Part shown: positions 21,801 to 31,300 of the stretch, in pieces
Position numbering within the stretch: position 1 is the first letter of the stretch
How the letters are laid out: the number at the start of each line of letters is the position of its first letter
DNA from: Euptelea pleiosperma
Taxonomy: Eukaryota; Streptophyta; Magnoliopsida; Ranunculales; Eupteleaceae
Length of the DNA: 64,000 bases
Direction: 5' to 3'
NCBI GenBank assembly: GCA_035048495.1
Contig: CM068542.1
Coordinates: 41,817,109-41,881,108 of the forward strand
The notes under the pieces: model-generated
Seen by the model: only the letters and a program-made list of their open reading frames with translations
What the model was told of the DNA's origin: nothing
Database searches by the model: none
Program-made: the position numbers and the translations under genes

Positions 21801-23875
21801 CGATGATATGCACTTCCATATCCACTTCCTCCACTTCATATCAAAACCCATTTTGTCGAGCAAGTAATGCAAACAACTTCAACCAAGGATCAAAGTCTCA
21901 GGATCGGCAGTTGGATCGGACCCCTCAGATCCCGAGTTGGATCGCCTGGATCGGTCTGATCCACCGTGATCCCGAGACGGAAAAAAAATTGCAGAAAAAT
22001 TCAAAAAATTGCAAAATAATCAGAAAAAATCACAAAAATTCATAAAAAAAATTATAAAACATTAGGAAAATAAATATTTTAGCCTCTTGTGATGAAAGAA
22101 AAGTATAAAAAATAAAAAAATAAATGTAAAAAAATTATAACCTAAGGCATATCACAAGATTCTCAATAATGTTTGGAAGATTCGAAGCAAATGACAAATA
22201 TACTGAGATTTGGAAGAAATATACTTGCTAAAAGCGTAGGATCTCGCCGGATTTCGCCCAAAACTCACCGGATTTTCAACCCAACTAGAAGAAATTTGAA
22301 CAAAAACCTTTGATCTTCATAGATCTATGTGTTTCGAAGGTAGATCTATCTTTTTTAAGCTATTTTTAAGTTCCAAGAAGGGTTGGGGGAGGAAAACGAG
22401 TGAAGAGGTGAAAAAAATTTAAAAAATCGGGTTTTTATAACATGGTTTCTGCTGGTTCAACTCGCCGAGTTGGATTGGATAACTCGGTTGGATCGGGCAA
22501 TCCAGCCGATCCAACTCACTGGATCGGGCGATCCACTGCGATCCGAGACAAACCTTGGATCTTCGTCTCGGATACCTCCGATCCCGATCTGGATCGCCCG
22601 ATACTTCGAACCATGACTCCAACTGATTTGGTCATAAGCCTTTTCCATGTCAATCTTGCACATGATCCCTGGGATCCCCACCTTGACTCTGGAATCGATA
22701 CACTCATTGGCCAACAGAACATCATCCAGAATCTGTCTGCCTCTCACGAGTCACAAAAGCACCTTGACAAGGCGAGATAACTGCACTCAGAACTCTACAA
22801 ATCTTAGACGCAAGAGTCTTGGCCAAAATCTTGTACACATTGCCCACAAGACTAATAGGTCGCAACCAGATATATCATCTACCCCTTGAGCCTTTGGAAT
22901 CAAAACCACGAAGGTGCTATTGGACGTGTAATCCAAATATCCTTGATCTTGGAACTCTGCCACCACCTTCATAAAATCCATCCCCACCAGCTCCCAGTAC
23001 TGTTTGAAGAAGTCTAGGGTGCAAAAAAGCTTTTATAATTATCTGTACCCCATGCAAAAATAGTGATCCAAACAAGCCAGAAGCTAACCCCATTTTAGGT
23101 TAATTTAGTGTACGTGTCTCAAACTAAAGTGGCAATGGGCATCATCAAACTCACAATCACAAAACATAATTATTCATAAAACACCAATTGATCAGTCAAG
23201 ATCAATTTTAGGAAGTAGGGTAACCCCCCGGCGCAGGTTAACCCAACCCCATAATTCCTAAAGCCAGACCCTAAATAATCACACATAAAACACAAAACCC
23301 CTATAACCTAAACAATCATACACAAACACAAAAGCAATAAATAAACAAATAAGATAAGAAAAAATTTGTCAATTAGATTTAATGTTTGATTTTTAAAATG
23401 TAACGGTACTTGCCGATTTGAGTTCACCGAAACGCTGCGGATCAGAGAGGAATTCTCTCATCTTAGCGGTCCTAGGGTGGTGCATCCACATGGTTCCATC
23501 CATGAACTGTACACCGTTCGATTCAAAAGCCTCTAATATCCGATCGAACTCGGCCACGTTCAAGGCGACAGGCTTCTCCAGAAGAACGTGCTTCTTCTTC
23601 TCCGCAGCTAACACTACCCATCGCACGTGTAGGCTCGTAGGGAGCGGAATGTACACAGCGTCCACGCATGGGTCGTCGAGGACCGCTTCGTAGCTACCGT
23701 AAATCTTCGCAGATGAAGGGAATCCGTTATCAGCTGCGAATCTCTTCGCCTTGTCGATCGAACGGCTGCCGACAGCGTAGAGGGTTGAGTTTGGAGCGAG
23801 AGTTATGGCTCTCGATACTTTGCGCGCAATCTCGGCGCAACCAAGAATGCCGAATCGGATTGGCGTTTCAGCCAT
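12861..23875 (-). CDS. Gfo/Idh/MocA-family oxidoreductase, copy A, 2 exons, 360 aa
   Basis: Predicted NAD(P)-dependent oxidoreductase (At4g09670-like, substrate not established). Exon 1 is 23414-23875 (154 codons, Rossmann GILGCAEIA at 9-17, EKP at 100-102); exon 2 is 12861-13481 (206 codons plus stop, the C-terminal alpha/beta domain, with [16 protein letters not shown] near 170-185 and the [14 protein letters not shown] helix near the end). Joining TCG to GTA in phase 0 gives an uninterrupted 360-aa protein of normal family length. It requires a GC donor (GCAAGT) at the exon 1 end; the nearby GT, one base further, would break the frame and remove family-conserved residues. The intron is 9,932 bp and full of transposons. 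Both exons are free of stops and frameshifts. The start ATG at 23875 matches copy B. No signal peptide; probably cytosolic. Confidence 0.92.
13482..18029. other. Intron 1 of oxidoreductase copy A, exon 2-proximal half
   Basis: Mostly unique AT-rich DNA; no ORF matches a family I know. Exception: a palindromic MITE at about 17490-17645 (GGCCTTGTTAGGTGTGGATT and complement around GAATCCAACGG). The acceptor at 13482-13484 reads CAG on the minus strand. Confidence 0.6.
17490..17645. mobile_element. Palindromic MITE, GAATCCAACGGTGG family
   Basis: Left arm CCCGAGACAGGCCTTGTTAG with GTGTGGATTCCAAGAATCC; right arm is its complement ending CAAGGCCTGTCTTGGGAGC. The core CCAACGGTGG and CAACCGTTGG is shared with elements at 46667-46872, 46890-47055 and 63000-63220. 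Confidence 0.65.
18026..18300 (-). mobile_element. 3' fragment of a LINE ORF2 (zinc-knuckle tail)
   Basis: Minus-strand frame beginning at about 18248 reads a C-terminal LINE tail ([10 protein letters not shown], then NRRIFEDK), the counterpart of [14 protein letters not shown] at about 20400. It is a separate fragment from the larger LINE, since that one has its own tail. The frame is broken near 18250. Confidence 0.65.
18310..18790 (-). mobile_element. Copia retrotransposon 3' pol fragment (RNase H end), inverted copy
   Basis: Minus-strand frame with [18 protein letters not shown] and [15 protein letters not shown], the conserved end of Copia RNase H. The upstream part (18700-18790) contains the counterpart of the EVEYRAMA region but with stops. 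It mirrors the plus-strand copy at 19590-20050. A degenerate relic. Confidence 0.85.
18900..20050 (+). mobile_element. Copia retrotransposon fragment: RT and RNase H, degenerate
   Basis: Plus-strand pieces: [12 protein letters not shown] (the reverse transcriptase active-site block, YMDD) at 18980-19020, [15 protein letters not shown] ending at a stop near 19115, the ARLDIAF-like and [12 protein letters not shown] blocks at 19310-19430, SNADWAGY near 19480, and [14 protein letters not shown] and [15 protein letters not shown] near 19755-19890. Several stops and frame changes separate them, so it is a pseudogene with no intact gag or integrase. Confidence 0.85.
20150..23010 (-). mobile_element. 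5'-truncated LINE (L1-like) in the intron of oxidoreductase copy A
   Basis: Minus-strand ORF2 fragments in order: an N-side RT segment with FVVLIPK (about 22880), [13 protein letters not shown] and [14 protein letters not shown] (about 22750-22620), the catalytic FADDT block ([13 protein letters not shown], about 21610), then the zf-RVT domain ([27 protein letters not shown] at 20730-20570) and the tail [14 protein letters not shown] (about 20420). The endonuclease domain is missing, as is usual for 5'-truncated insertions. Frameshifts and stops occur throughout. A hAT-like element (21884-22615) splits it between DQISW and the next RT block. Confidence 0.88.
21884..22615. mobile_element. hAT-like non-autonomous element nested in the LINE
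   Basis: 732 bp starting CAAGGATCAAAG and ending CTTCGAACCATG, imperfect inverted ends related to CAAGGTTTAAA. The 8-bp target duplication has one mismatch: ACTTCAAC (21876-21883) and ACTCCAAC (22616-22623). Subterminal arrays of GGATCG and CGATCC motifs point inward from both ends. Removing it brings the two LINE RT blocks together. Confidence 0.75.
23011..23413. other. Intron 1 of oxidoreductase copy A, donor side
   Basis: From about 23245 it is homologous to 1-253, the start of the copy B intron. The intron begins with GC at 23413-23412 on the minus strand, followed by AAGTACC. No coding sequence. Confidence 0.6.
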
Positions 23876-23937
23876 TTGTGAGAAAACAGAAGAGGTGGAG
23901 TGGAGAAACTAGAAAGAGAGTGCCGGGGCCAGCAGAG

Positions 23938-23947
23938 TTCTATAAAG
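23938..23947 (-). promoter_or_regulatory. TATA-like box of oxidoreductase copy A
   Basis: Minus strand CTTTATAGAA, about 65 bp from the ATG at 23875; it aligns with CTTATAAAAC in copy B. A less canonical TATA sequence than that of copy B. Confidence 0.5.
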
Positions 23948-23982
23948 GAGTTGGTTGCAGCGTTCCCTTCGCTGCGCACCAT

Positions 23983-23988
23983 CACGTG
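23983..23988. promoter_or_regulatory. G-box-like CACGTG of oxidoreductase copy A
   Basis: CACGTGG about 40 bp upstream of the TATA-like box. It is conserved as ACACGTGT in copy B but displaced there by the inserted MITE. Confidence 0.4.
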
Positions 23989-24328
23989 GCTCCACTAAAG
24001 AGCCGATTGAATTGAGGACGTACAATTTTGTCTACTTCCAAGGGTATGGTCCACTTACGAATTAATTACGGTTTATAGCCATTAAAGAAGAGTTGGCCCA
24101 CATCTACTGGCCGTCTGATTAATGCGTGATGCGTTAATTTGAGGAAGAAATTTTTATGTTCAGGAAAAGCATACAAATTTATTTTCGGACACGACACTCA
24201 CAAAAGTCGTATAAAGAAGACAAAGAAGACGTTATCAAATTCAATTCGGCAGTGTCCTTTGTTTTTGTAACAAAATGGGTTAGGCTCAGCGAACACACAT
24301 TTTCACACATAATTTAACACACAATTTT

Positions 24329-24915
24329 GGTGTATCCACATGGAAGATAAATCAATGGCTGATTTTTTGTGAGGATGATCTCCTCACCATATAGATCACC
24401 GCTAAAAAAAATAAGCCCATTCTGAAATTTCTAGTACCATCAAATGTGGGTTTCAAGTTAACGGTAAAAAATAGACAGTCCATAATTCTTCAACTTGTAA
24501 AATATGCTACTGATATCAGAATGATTTGAATTTTTAAGAGGGTGATCTCCTCACCACAGAGACCATTCTCACCAAAAATCATCCCATTCCAAAACTTCTA
24601 ATTTATATATGGGTCGGGTTCGAGTGACCAACACCTTGGTGTACCCTCATAGAAGATGAATCAATGGCTGATTATTAGTGAAGATGATCTATATGGTGAG
24701 GAGATCATCCTCACGAAAATTCAAATCATTCTGATATTCATAGACTGGTTTAGAAGTTGAAGAATTATGGACCGTCGATTTTTACGGTGTAACTTGAAAA
24801 CCACAGTTAATGGGGTTAGAAATTTCAGAATGGGCTAATTTTTCGTTGGGGTTATCTATATGGTGAGGAGATCATCCTCACCAAATTCAGCCATTGATTC
24901 ATCCTCTATGAGGCT
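24329..24915. repeat. Two adjoining GGGTCGGACTCC-family MITE copies, rearranged
   Basis: Blocks GAAGATAAATCAATGGCTGA, GATGATCTCCTCACCATATA, CATTCTGAAATTTCTA and their complements occur twice, the second set starting near 24610 with GGGTCGGGTTCGAGTGACC. Terminal repeats are degraded, so borders are approximate. Confidence 0.6.
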
Positions 24916-26120
24916 TATATATTGGCCCGGATGATTTTTTTTTTGTGTGAAAATGTGTCCGCTGAACGGCAGTGTCTTTTACACATCAAAATATTGGCCT
25001 TGGAGAGGGAAGCAGCGTGTGACAAGCATTAAAGACATACCTAATCCTTTTTTTTTATAAGCAGACAGTGATGTTGGTGGATAAAAAAATAAAAAAGTTG
25101 ATTATTTTTCAAGAAAATGACAACACCCGTGGACTCTTTCATTTGGACTCGGTGGTGGTAGAGCCCACATAGAAATAATGTTGGACAATCCAACGGCACA
25201 ATAAGTTCTTCGTACTGTGGCCGGTTACCCTTCTTACAAAAAATCATGACATTTCGATATTCTTAATCTCATGAAAATTTGACTTTAATTTGAAAAATCC
25301 AAACCATCCAATTAAACTATTATTTTGGATAAAATTTTTATATGGTTAGCAATGTTGAAATAGAGTGGTTTTTGTTTACGACGATCATCAAGTCAATTAG
25401 GACAACTTAATGCATGGTTGGATTGTCCAACGTGATCTCCATGTGGGCCCTACCACCGAGTGTAAGAACTGGATGTAAGAAATGAGTGTAGCTCTAGATG
25501 GACTTCAAAATAAAAAAGTTTTTTATCTTTCGAGAAATTGGCAATTAGATGGAGGTGGAGCCTACTTGATTGGTGATTTGTAACAGTTAGATTTGAGTAT
25601 CAAAGAAAAGCTCAAATACAACGGCTAGAAATCACTAATCAATCTGATATTTGGTGTATGGGTCCACCAAGAGGTGAGTCAACCATTGGCCCGAAAGAGT
25701 ATGCCGCATGTCTTTTTTTTGGGAGGGGTGACTTTAAACTTTGAAATCCCTAACAGCGGAGCAGAACTTTGTGTTGACTGACAATATGAACCAAGTGGCG
25801 GGACCCTTTGGCAAGCAGCTTTCAATCATTAATACCTTCTTTTCGATAGGTGCATTTATCACTCTAACAAACCCTCTTCGGTAGGTCCTTTGGCAAGCAA
25901 GCACAGCCCCTTCCCTCTCTGCGCACCAACCAGCGTACCTTTCCTTCACAGCTCCACCATCCAGCGCTTCACAAAGATTCAAAGGAAAAATCAGGGGGGC
26001 AAACCAAAGGAAAAGGGCAATTTTAGGAAATAATTTTTTTTTTTTGAAGAACTTTCAAAAGTTGAGGGGGGCAACTGCCCCTTGGTCCGTTCCTAGCTCC
26101 GCCACTGCCTGGCACAGTAT
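24916..26120. other. Intergenic repeats 3' of shikimate kinase
   Basis: Contains palindromic remnants at about 25100-25460 (GGTGGTAGAGCCCACATAG and complement) and 25560-25700. On the minus strand near 26108 is CAGTGGCGGAGCTAGGAACG, a string resembling hAT termini; the partner end was not found. No gene supported. Confidence 0.4.
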
Positions 26121-26129
26121 TAGAGGACA

Positions 26130-27015
26130 CTGATTATTTGTGTTTGGCTCATCCCTAGGTGGACCTTCATACCAAAAATTAGCCTCACTGGTATTTTTAC
26201 AGAGCGCATAATGTATGTTTAGGTGTCCACTAGGGAGTTCAGGTGGAAACCGCCCATTCAATTGGTTATCTTCTATGTATTAGATTTCCATTATAAAAAT
26301 TTCCTGGTTGGATGTCAGCAATTGTTTGTGACCTATCAAATCAACCATGAAAAATCTATGGCTCAAATGGTTAGAATTATAAATGAGGTTTAATGTGGTG
26401 TTTGGATACTTCTAAACTGAAGGACCTGGAAAGGCCCAGATTTTCTAAAACCCTAATTGGTGTAATTTAAATATAGGATGTGCTGGTAGCACCTGACATT
26501 TTTTTTTTAATAAACTTAAGAGACCCTATTTTTGAATTTATAAGGTTTTCGGATTATTCCTTATTAGAAGGGTGTTTTGTAATTATGGTTTATTGTAACT
26601 TGTACATCTTAATTTCACTTATCTAGTAATTATTTTATCTCTGTTAGGAGTCATTTACAACCTTCTGAAGATTTTTTTATGAAAAATTCCTAGTTAAGAG
26701 TATTTTCAACCTTTAAATATTTGGATAAACTAGTATTTCTTTTCAGTGTTTGGGGTATATATTTTTAACCTGATGTCGAAATTGCAATCCGTTTGATGTT
26801 ACGAAATTCTTGTTTTATGTGGGTCAAATCATCGTCTAATAAAGATTTTAAAATTTTACTATTTTGGACCCTAAAATTAAATCTAAAAACTAGATATTTA
26901 ATTTAAAAGAACATAAATAATTTAATTAATAATGTAGATTTGATGGACCTTGGTGAGACCTATATTTAGGGACTATTTTGAGGCCCCATGTTAGTGTATT
27001 ATATTTCTAGATTAT
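26130..27015. other. Intergenic, AT-rich
   Basis: No ORF, repeat or RNA feature that I can support, apart from one arm of the GGTGGACCT...CCAAAAAT family near 26150-26190. Confidence 0.35.
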
Positions 27016-27165
27016 TATTATAGCCAATGAGTTTTCGGCACATACTCGGAGTGCTTGTTGCCACATACCTATGAGAGTCAAAAAAATTATTACCAAAGCA
27101 AAAAGGAACAAGAGTCCACGGAAAAAGCATTTGGGATATGTGCCGAGAACTCATTGTCTGTCGCG
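27016..27165. repeat. Truncated GAGTAAAACTTC-family MITE core
   Basis: The centre of the family only: CCAATGAGTTTTCGGCACAT on the left and ATGTGCCGAGAACTCATTG on the right, around AAGCAAAAAGGAAC. The GAGTAAAAC ends are missing. Confidence 0.6.
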
Positions 27166-27290
27166 GGATTCGCTATCATCAAAGTGTTACTGGAGTCAAT
27201 CCCTCTAACATTGGCTGTTGTGTGTGTCGCTTAAGAAAGAGCACAGGTGCCACTTTCCAAGACAAGGCACTAATGGTGACCAGTGCTGTC

Positions 27291-27620
27291 CAAGGTTTAA
27301 AGGGGACCGTTATAACGGTATAACGGACTGGGGGCGTTACCGTTTTTTCCGTGAAAAAAAATGTTCAGGGGCAAAAACGGAAAAAAATGGAAAAATAACG
27401 GAAAAAATGGTGCTGAAATTCAATTTTTGAATTTCAAATTTTCAAAAATGGAAAATAACGGAAAAAAACGAAAATAACGACTGTTTTTTTTCACGAAATT
27501 TTCCAGAAAATAACGGTCGTTATTTTCTGGGCGTTTTAACGGTCCATAACGTAACGGGGTAGGTCTGAATCCGTTATAACGGCCGTTATTTTCGCTATAA
27601 CGGCCATTTTTTAAACCTTG
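27291..27620. mobile_element. hAT-like MITE, CAAGGTTTAAA family (best-preserved ends)
   Basis: 330 bp, with inverted ends CAAGGTTTAAA and TTTAAACCTTG and a perfect 8-bp target duplication GTGCTGTC (27283-27290 and 27621-27628). The interior has CCGTTATAACGG palindromes and AAATAACGG runs and no ORF of note. Confidence 0.9.
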
Positions 27621-27629
27621 GTGCTGTCC

Positions 27630-28389
27630 ACAACCTTGGGTAATCTCAATCTGCTCTCGTTTATTTCATTAAGGCAAAGCTTAATTCTCTCAGGAACGAA
27701 GTTATTCGTGCTGGGATTGTTGAAATACCAACTGCCAACTGCGTCTTGAATGTGTTCAAACAGCCCTAAAATGCTGCTTACAATTGTGATTTATATGAAC
27801 TTCCGATGTGTATGTATACGGTGACAAACTTGAAAAGATGACATGTTGTCCGCATTCAGCTCCATTACATTAAAAAGGGAAACGATGAAGTTGACAACCC
27901 TGAGAATTCTGAAAACCCTACAAGGCAAGATCTTGAGTCCATTCCGAATACTGAAACACCTGCTGCCCATGTCTCAACGTGCTGGACAAAAGAATAGTTG
28001 CGCTCATTCCGGCTAATCACAATTTCTCACTTTTTCGTTTCTTCATTTTGGATCAAAGAATGGTAATTGAATTAATAAATATGCATACATGAAAATGCTC
28101 TTGCACTATTGAATCTGAACAGGATTTGGGGGGGATGGGAGGGTACTCTCTAATATATGCCGCAGGGTCATGGGGCATTCGTCATGCAGTAGCTTTTGTG
28201 TGCCTAATGGTTGTTATTTGAAACCATTCCTTCCTTCCCCGAAGAATCTAAATATTGAATATCCAAACATATGTTCCATTCAAATCTTGTACGAACAACT
28301 TGAAAGCTCTTAGGCCCGTACAAAACAACATAAGGAAAACAGCTTTCCCTATTGAAATGGAATCCCGAGAAACCGAGGAGCCTGGAAAA
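27630..28389. other. Region 3' of shikimate kinase
   Basis: At 27640-28000 the plus strand contains stretches of protein-like character (for example FIKAKLNSLRNEVIRAGIVE, then stops) that I cannot assign; possibly a gene or transposon relic. The rest, to the shikimate kinase stop, is likely its 3' UTR. Confidence 0.35.
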
Positions 28390-31300
28390 CTAGGAATTCC
28401 TCGCAACGACCATGCTGCCATTGCCCTTGAGAAACTTCTCAATTTGAGTAAGTGCCTGCAAAGATGTAAGAGGATGTAAGCTCGATCATTCATATGCAAT
28501 AAAATAGCCATATAAAATTCATACTTCTTCACCCATCTACTGTCCCCGTGGAACACATGCAGGCTGCTAGAACGTCTGATCAATGGACCCTATCTAGAAG
28601 ATCGTCTAGCCCAAAAATCTGCTTTTGGTGACCTAAACTATCCAATAAATGGGAGTTATTTTTGGTCCTCTGATGAGCGTCCAAAAAATGTCCCTTTATT
28701 GGCTCGTGATATAAATCAAACCCCATACCTAATTGATAAGGTACTAAGAAACTCAAGAAAGTTTGTAACATGATGTCAACATATGTACAATTGTACTGTG
28801 CATTGTAAAGTGCATGTCAATGTCTTTGTCGACTTATGTTGATCTGTTTTTGGTGGAACTTTAAAGAAAATTCTTCAAAGATGGGAGCTATATTTGTTGT
28901 TCTTCCACGACTTCCTCGACACCAAAAGGCATCATAAAACATCAAGCTGAGAAATCCTGTCAAGGCAACATCATGGACCCATTCAAAGAATGCTTTGAAT
29001 CGACCTCAAGGATGAGTTCTTTCCCAAAAAGGGGAAAATCAAGCAACCACATGTAGTAGGGGAAGGCCTTCCAAATTAAATGGACGACAATCAAAACTCG
29101 AGTCAAGTAAAGCTTCTTTGTACAGATGCAAAGAGGTCCTGAAGAATGGTTGGCCAAAAATGTACTTAATTTGCTGTAATTTTGTTCATGACTTAATTTG
29201 CCGTAATTTTGTTCATGCAGGTTTTTTGAACAGCAGTAGAGGAGTTTTATATTTTGTATTCATGTTCTAAAGTGGAATTAGTATGCCAATTGAAAGTCCA
29301 GAAAAGTACCTCCTTTATGTAGCTTGGGTGATTTAATTATGTATTAACTATTAAGAAGGGTCAAAGAGTTGAGTGTCCAGCATGGAGAGTCACAGTCCAG
29401 TCAAAAAGTCTTCACAATTTTTAGTGATTTGATTTGTTGAGTTCCAAAGTTTGCTAGCTTCTTAAATTTATAAATAGATGTTACGAGAGCATGGTCAGAA
29501 GACCTTGAATTCTTCTTCTTCTTTAACGGTCGATAAGAAGACTTTGAATTATTGAATATTTGTGTTTAAGCTTTTTTGAGTTCCTTTCGATAATTTTTGG
29601 GGGGTTGCTTGGATTAAGACCTTGCGGAAGCCTGAAGGTTTTCCTGGATTTCCCTCTAAGAAATCCTTGTTCCAACAGTGATCAAAGATCTGTCCGTTAG
29701 TTTCTTCTACAATTTCTATCTGCATTGCCCTACAGTCTTCTATCTCTATTGCTGGGATAGATTGATTGGATCATTCCTCAGAGGCTGATTTTGGGGCTAT
29801 GACCAACCAAAAGCCCATCAATTTGACAGTCTAGTCAGCCCATGTGTCATGTTGGTGAAGAATAAGAGGAAGTTTGAAATTTCATATTATGCCCCATTAA
29901 GCAATAGCAACTCGTTAAATATATGGAAATGGAGTAAGAAGAGGGATGGAAAAGAAAGATGAACACTGAAGTCCATGGAATAGAAAGAAGGATAAATGCA
30001 GAATTAGAAAGACATGGAAGGCAAGGTGGTGACCTCAATCGCGATAGCAGTTGGAGTGAGACCAGATACATCCCCATGACCCAGTTTGGCTGCAATACCT
30101 GCACAGTGAACACATTTAACTTCTTCAGCATCTACCAAATTGAAAGCACATGGTAAATAAAGTTAATCATTTCCAATATTCTATAGAATTGAGTATGGTG
30201 TAAAGGATTAAAATGAGACAATGAGTATGGTGCAGCACAAGATTTCATGCTTCCAATCCCATCTGCTCTCCATGTGGCATGCATCCAGGATGAGAAGGGT
30301 CCAAAATTCAATCAGTGGCAACCGCCTGGAGGATCTTGTAGCCCCTAAAATCTGCCCCTATTGGCTGAACCTAATCATCTACCAGACAAATGCACTTTCT
30401 CTGCTCACAAAAACTGAAGGAGCAAGTAGAAATGTTCTTTACTTGAAAATAGAAAACAAAAAGGTGACTTCCGAAGAAAAAGAACATAAAAATTGGCATA
30501 ACCCTCACCTTTTCTTCCTAGGGTTTAACCATAGGAGAATCTAAGAGTTGAGCTTGTAGTCCATAGATATGATCTATAAATAGATTGCTGCACACATTGC
30601 TCAATGATGGGGAACAAGGGGTGTAAAAAAAGCCCAACGGCCTGAAAAACCCTGGCCCGATCGTGAGCCCGAGCCCGAGAATAAATTTTAACCCTTTTTT
30701 TAGATTGTTTTTAAATTTTTTTTAAAATCTGGGCTTAACTGGGTCCAGCACGAAGCCTGAGCCATAGGACCAATGCCCGAACCCCGTTAGGGCCTTGGGC
30801 TGGGGCCAGGCTTGGCTTTTAGGCTCGCGGCCGGGCCCGATTTACACCCCTGTGGGCAACAAGATTGCTACCCAAAAAATGCACCAAGTCGGATGACTGT
30901 AACCATCAATCTATTGCATTCTTTTTGTATGGCCATAAAGAATATGGTGACTAATGCAGGAAAAGGTCCAATTTTGGGCCTAAACGAAATCCTAGCCGGG
31001 ATCCATAGAACGGTGGTCCTATTTCTTGTACAAGTGCCACTTTCACTTTTAAGCTATTTATTCACTGTAGTTATACAAGACGGAGCATTGACTATCCCTC
31101 AATCGTGTATTCCAACCATTATGCTTGTAACTAGCAAAGGAAGAAAGAAGAAAGACCACAAACATGTAATATGCGCTCAAGAAAACATACGTTCAAGGGA
31201 AACTCTAGCATCAGCATTGGCATATGCTTCACCTCTCTCTTCAGAAAGTGTTGAAAGCCGCTCTAAAGCCTGTAGGAAAGTCAAATTGAAAAACAGTCTG

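Noticed and set aside
29160..29700. Solo LTR in shikimate kinase intron 9
   Set aside because: There is a TATAAATAG string and a CCAACA-like end near 29680, but no matching start or target duplication could be found.
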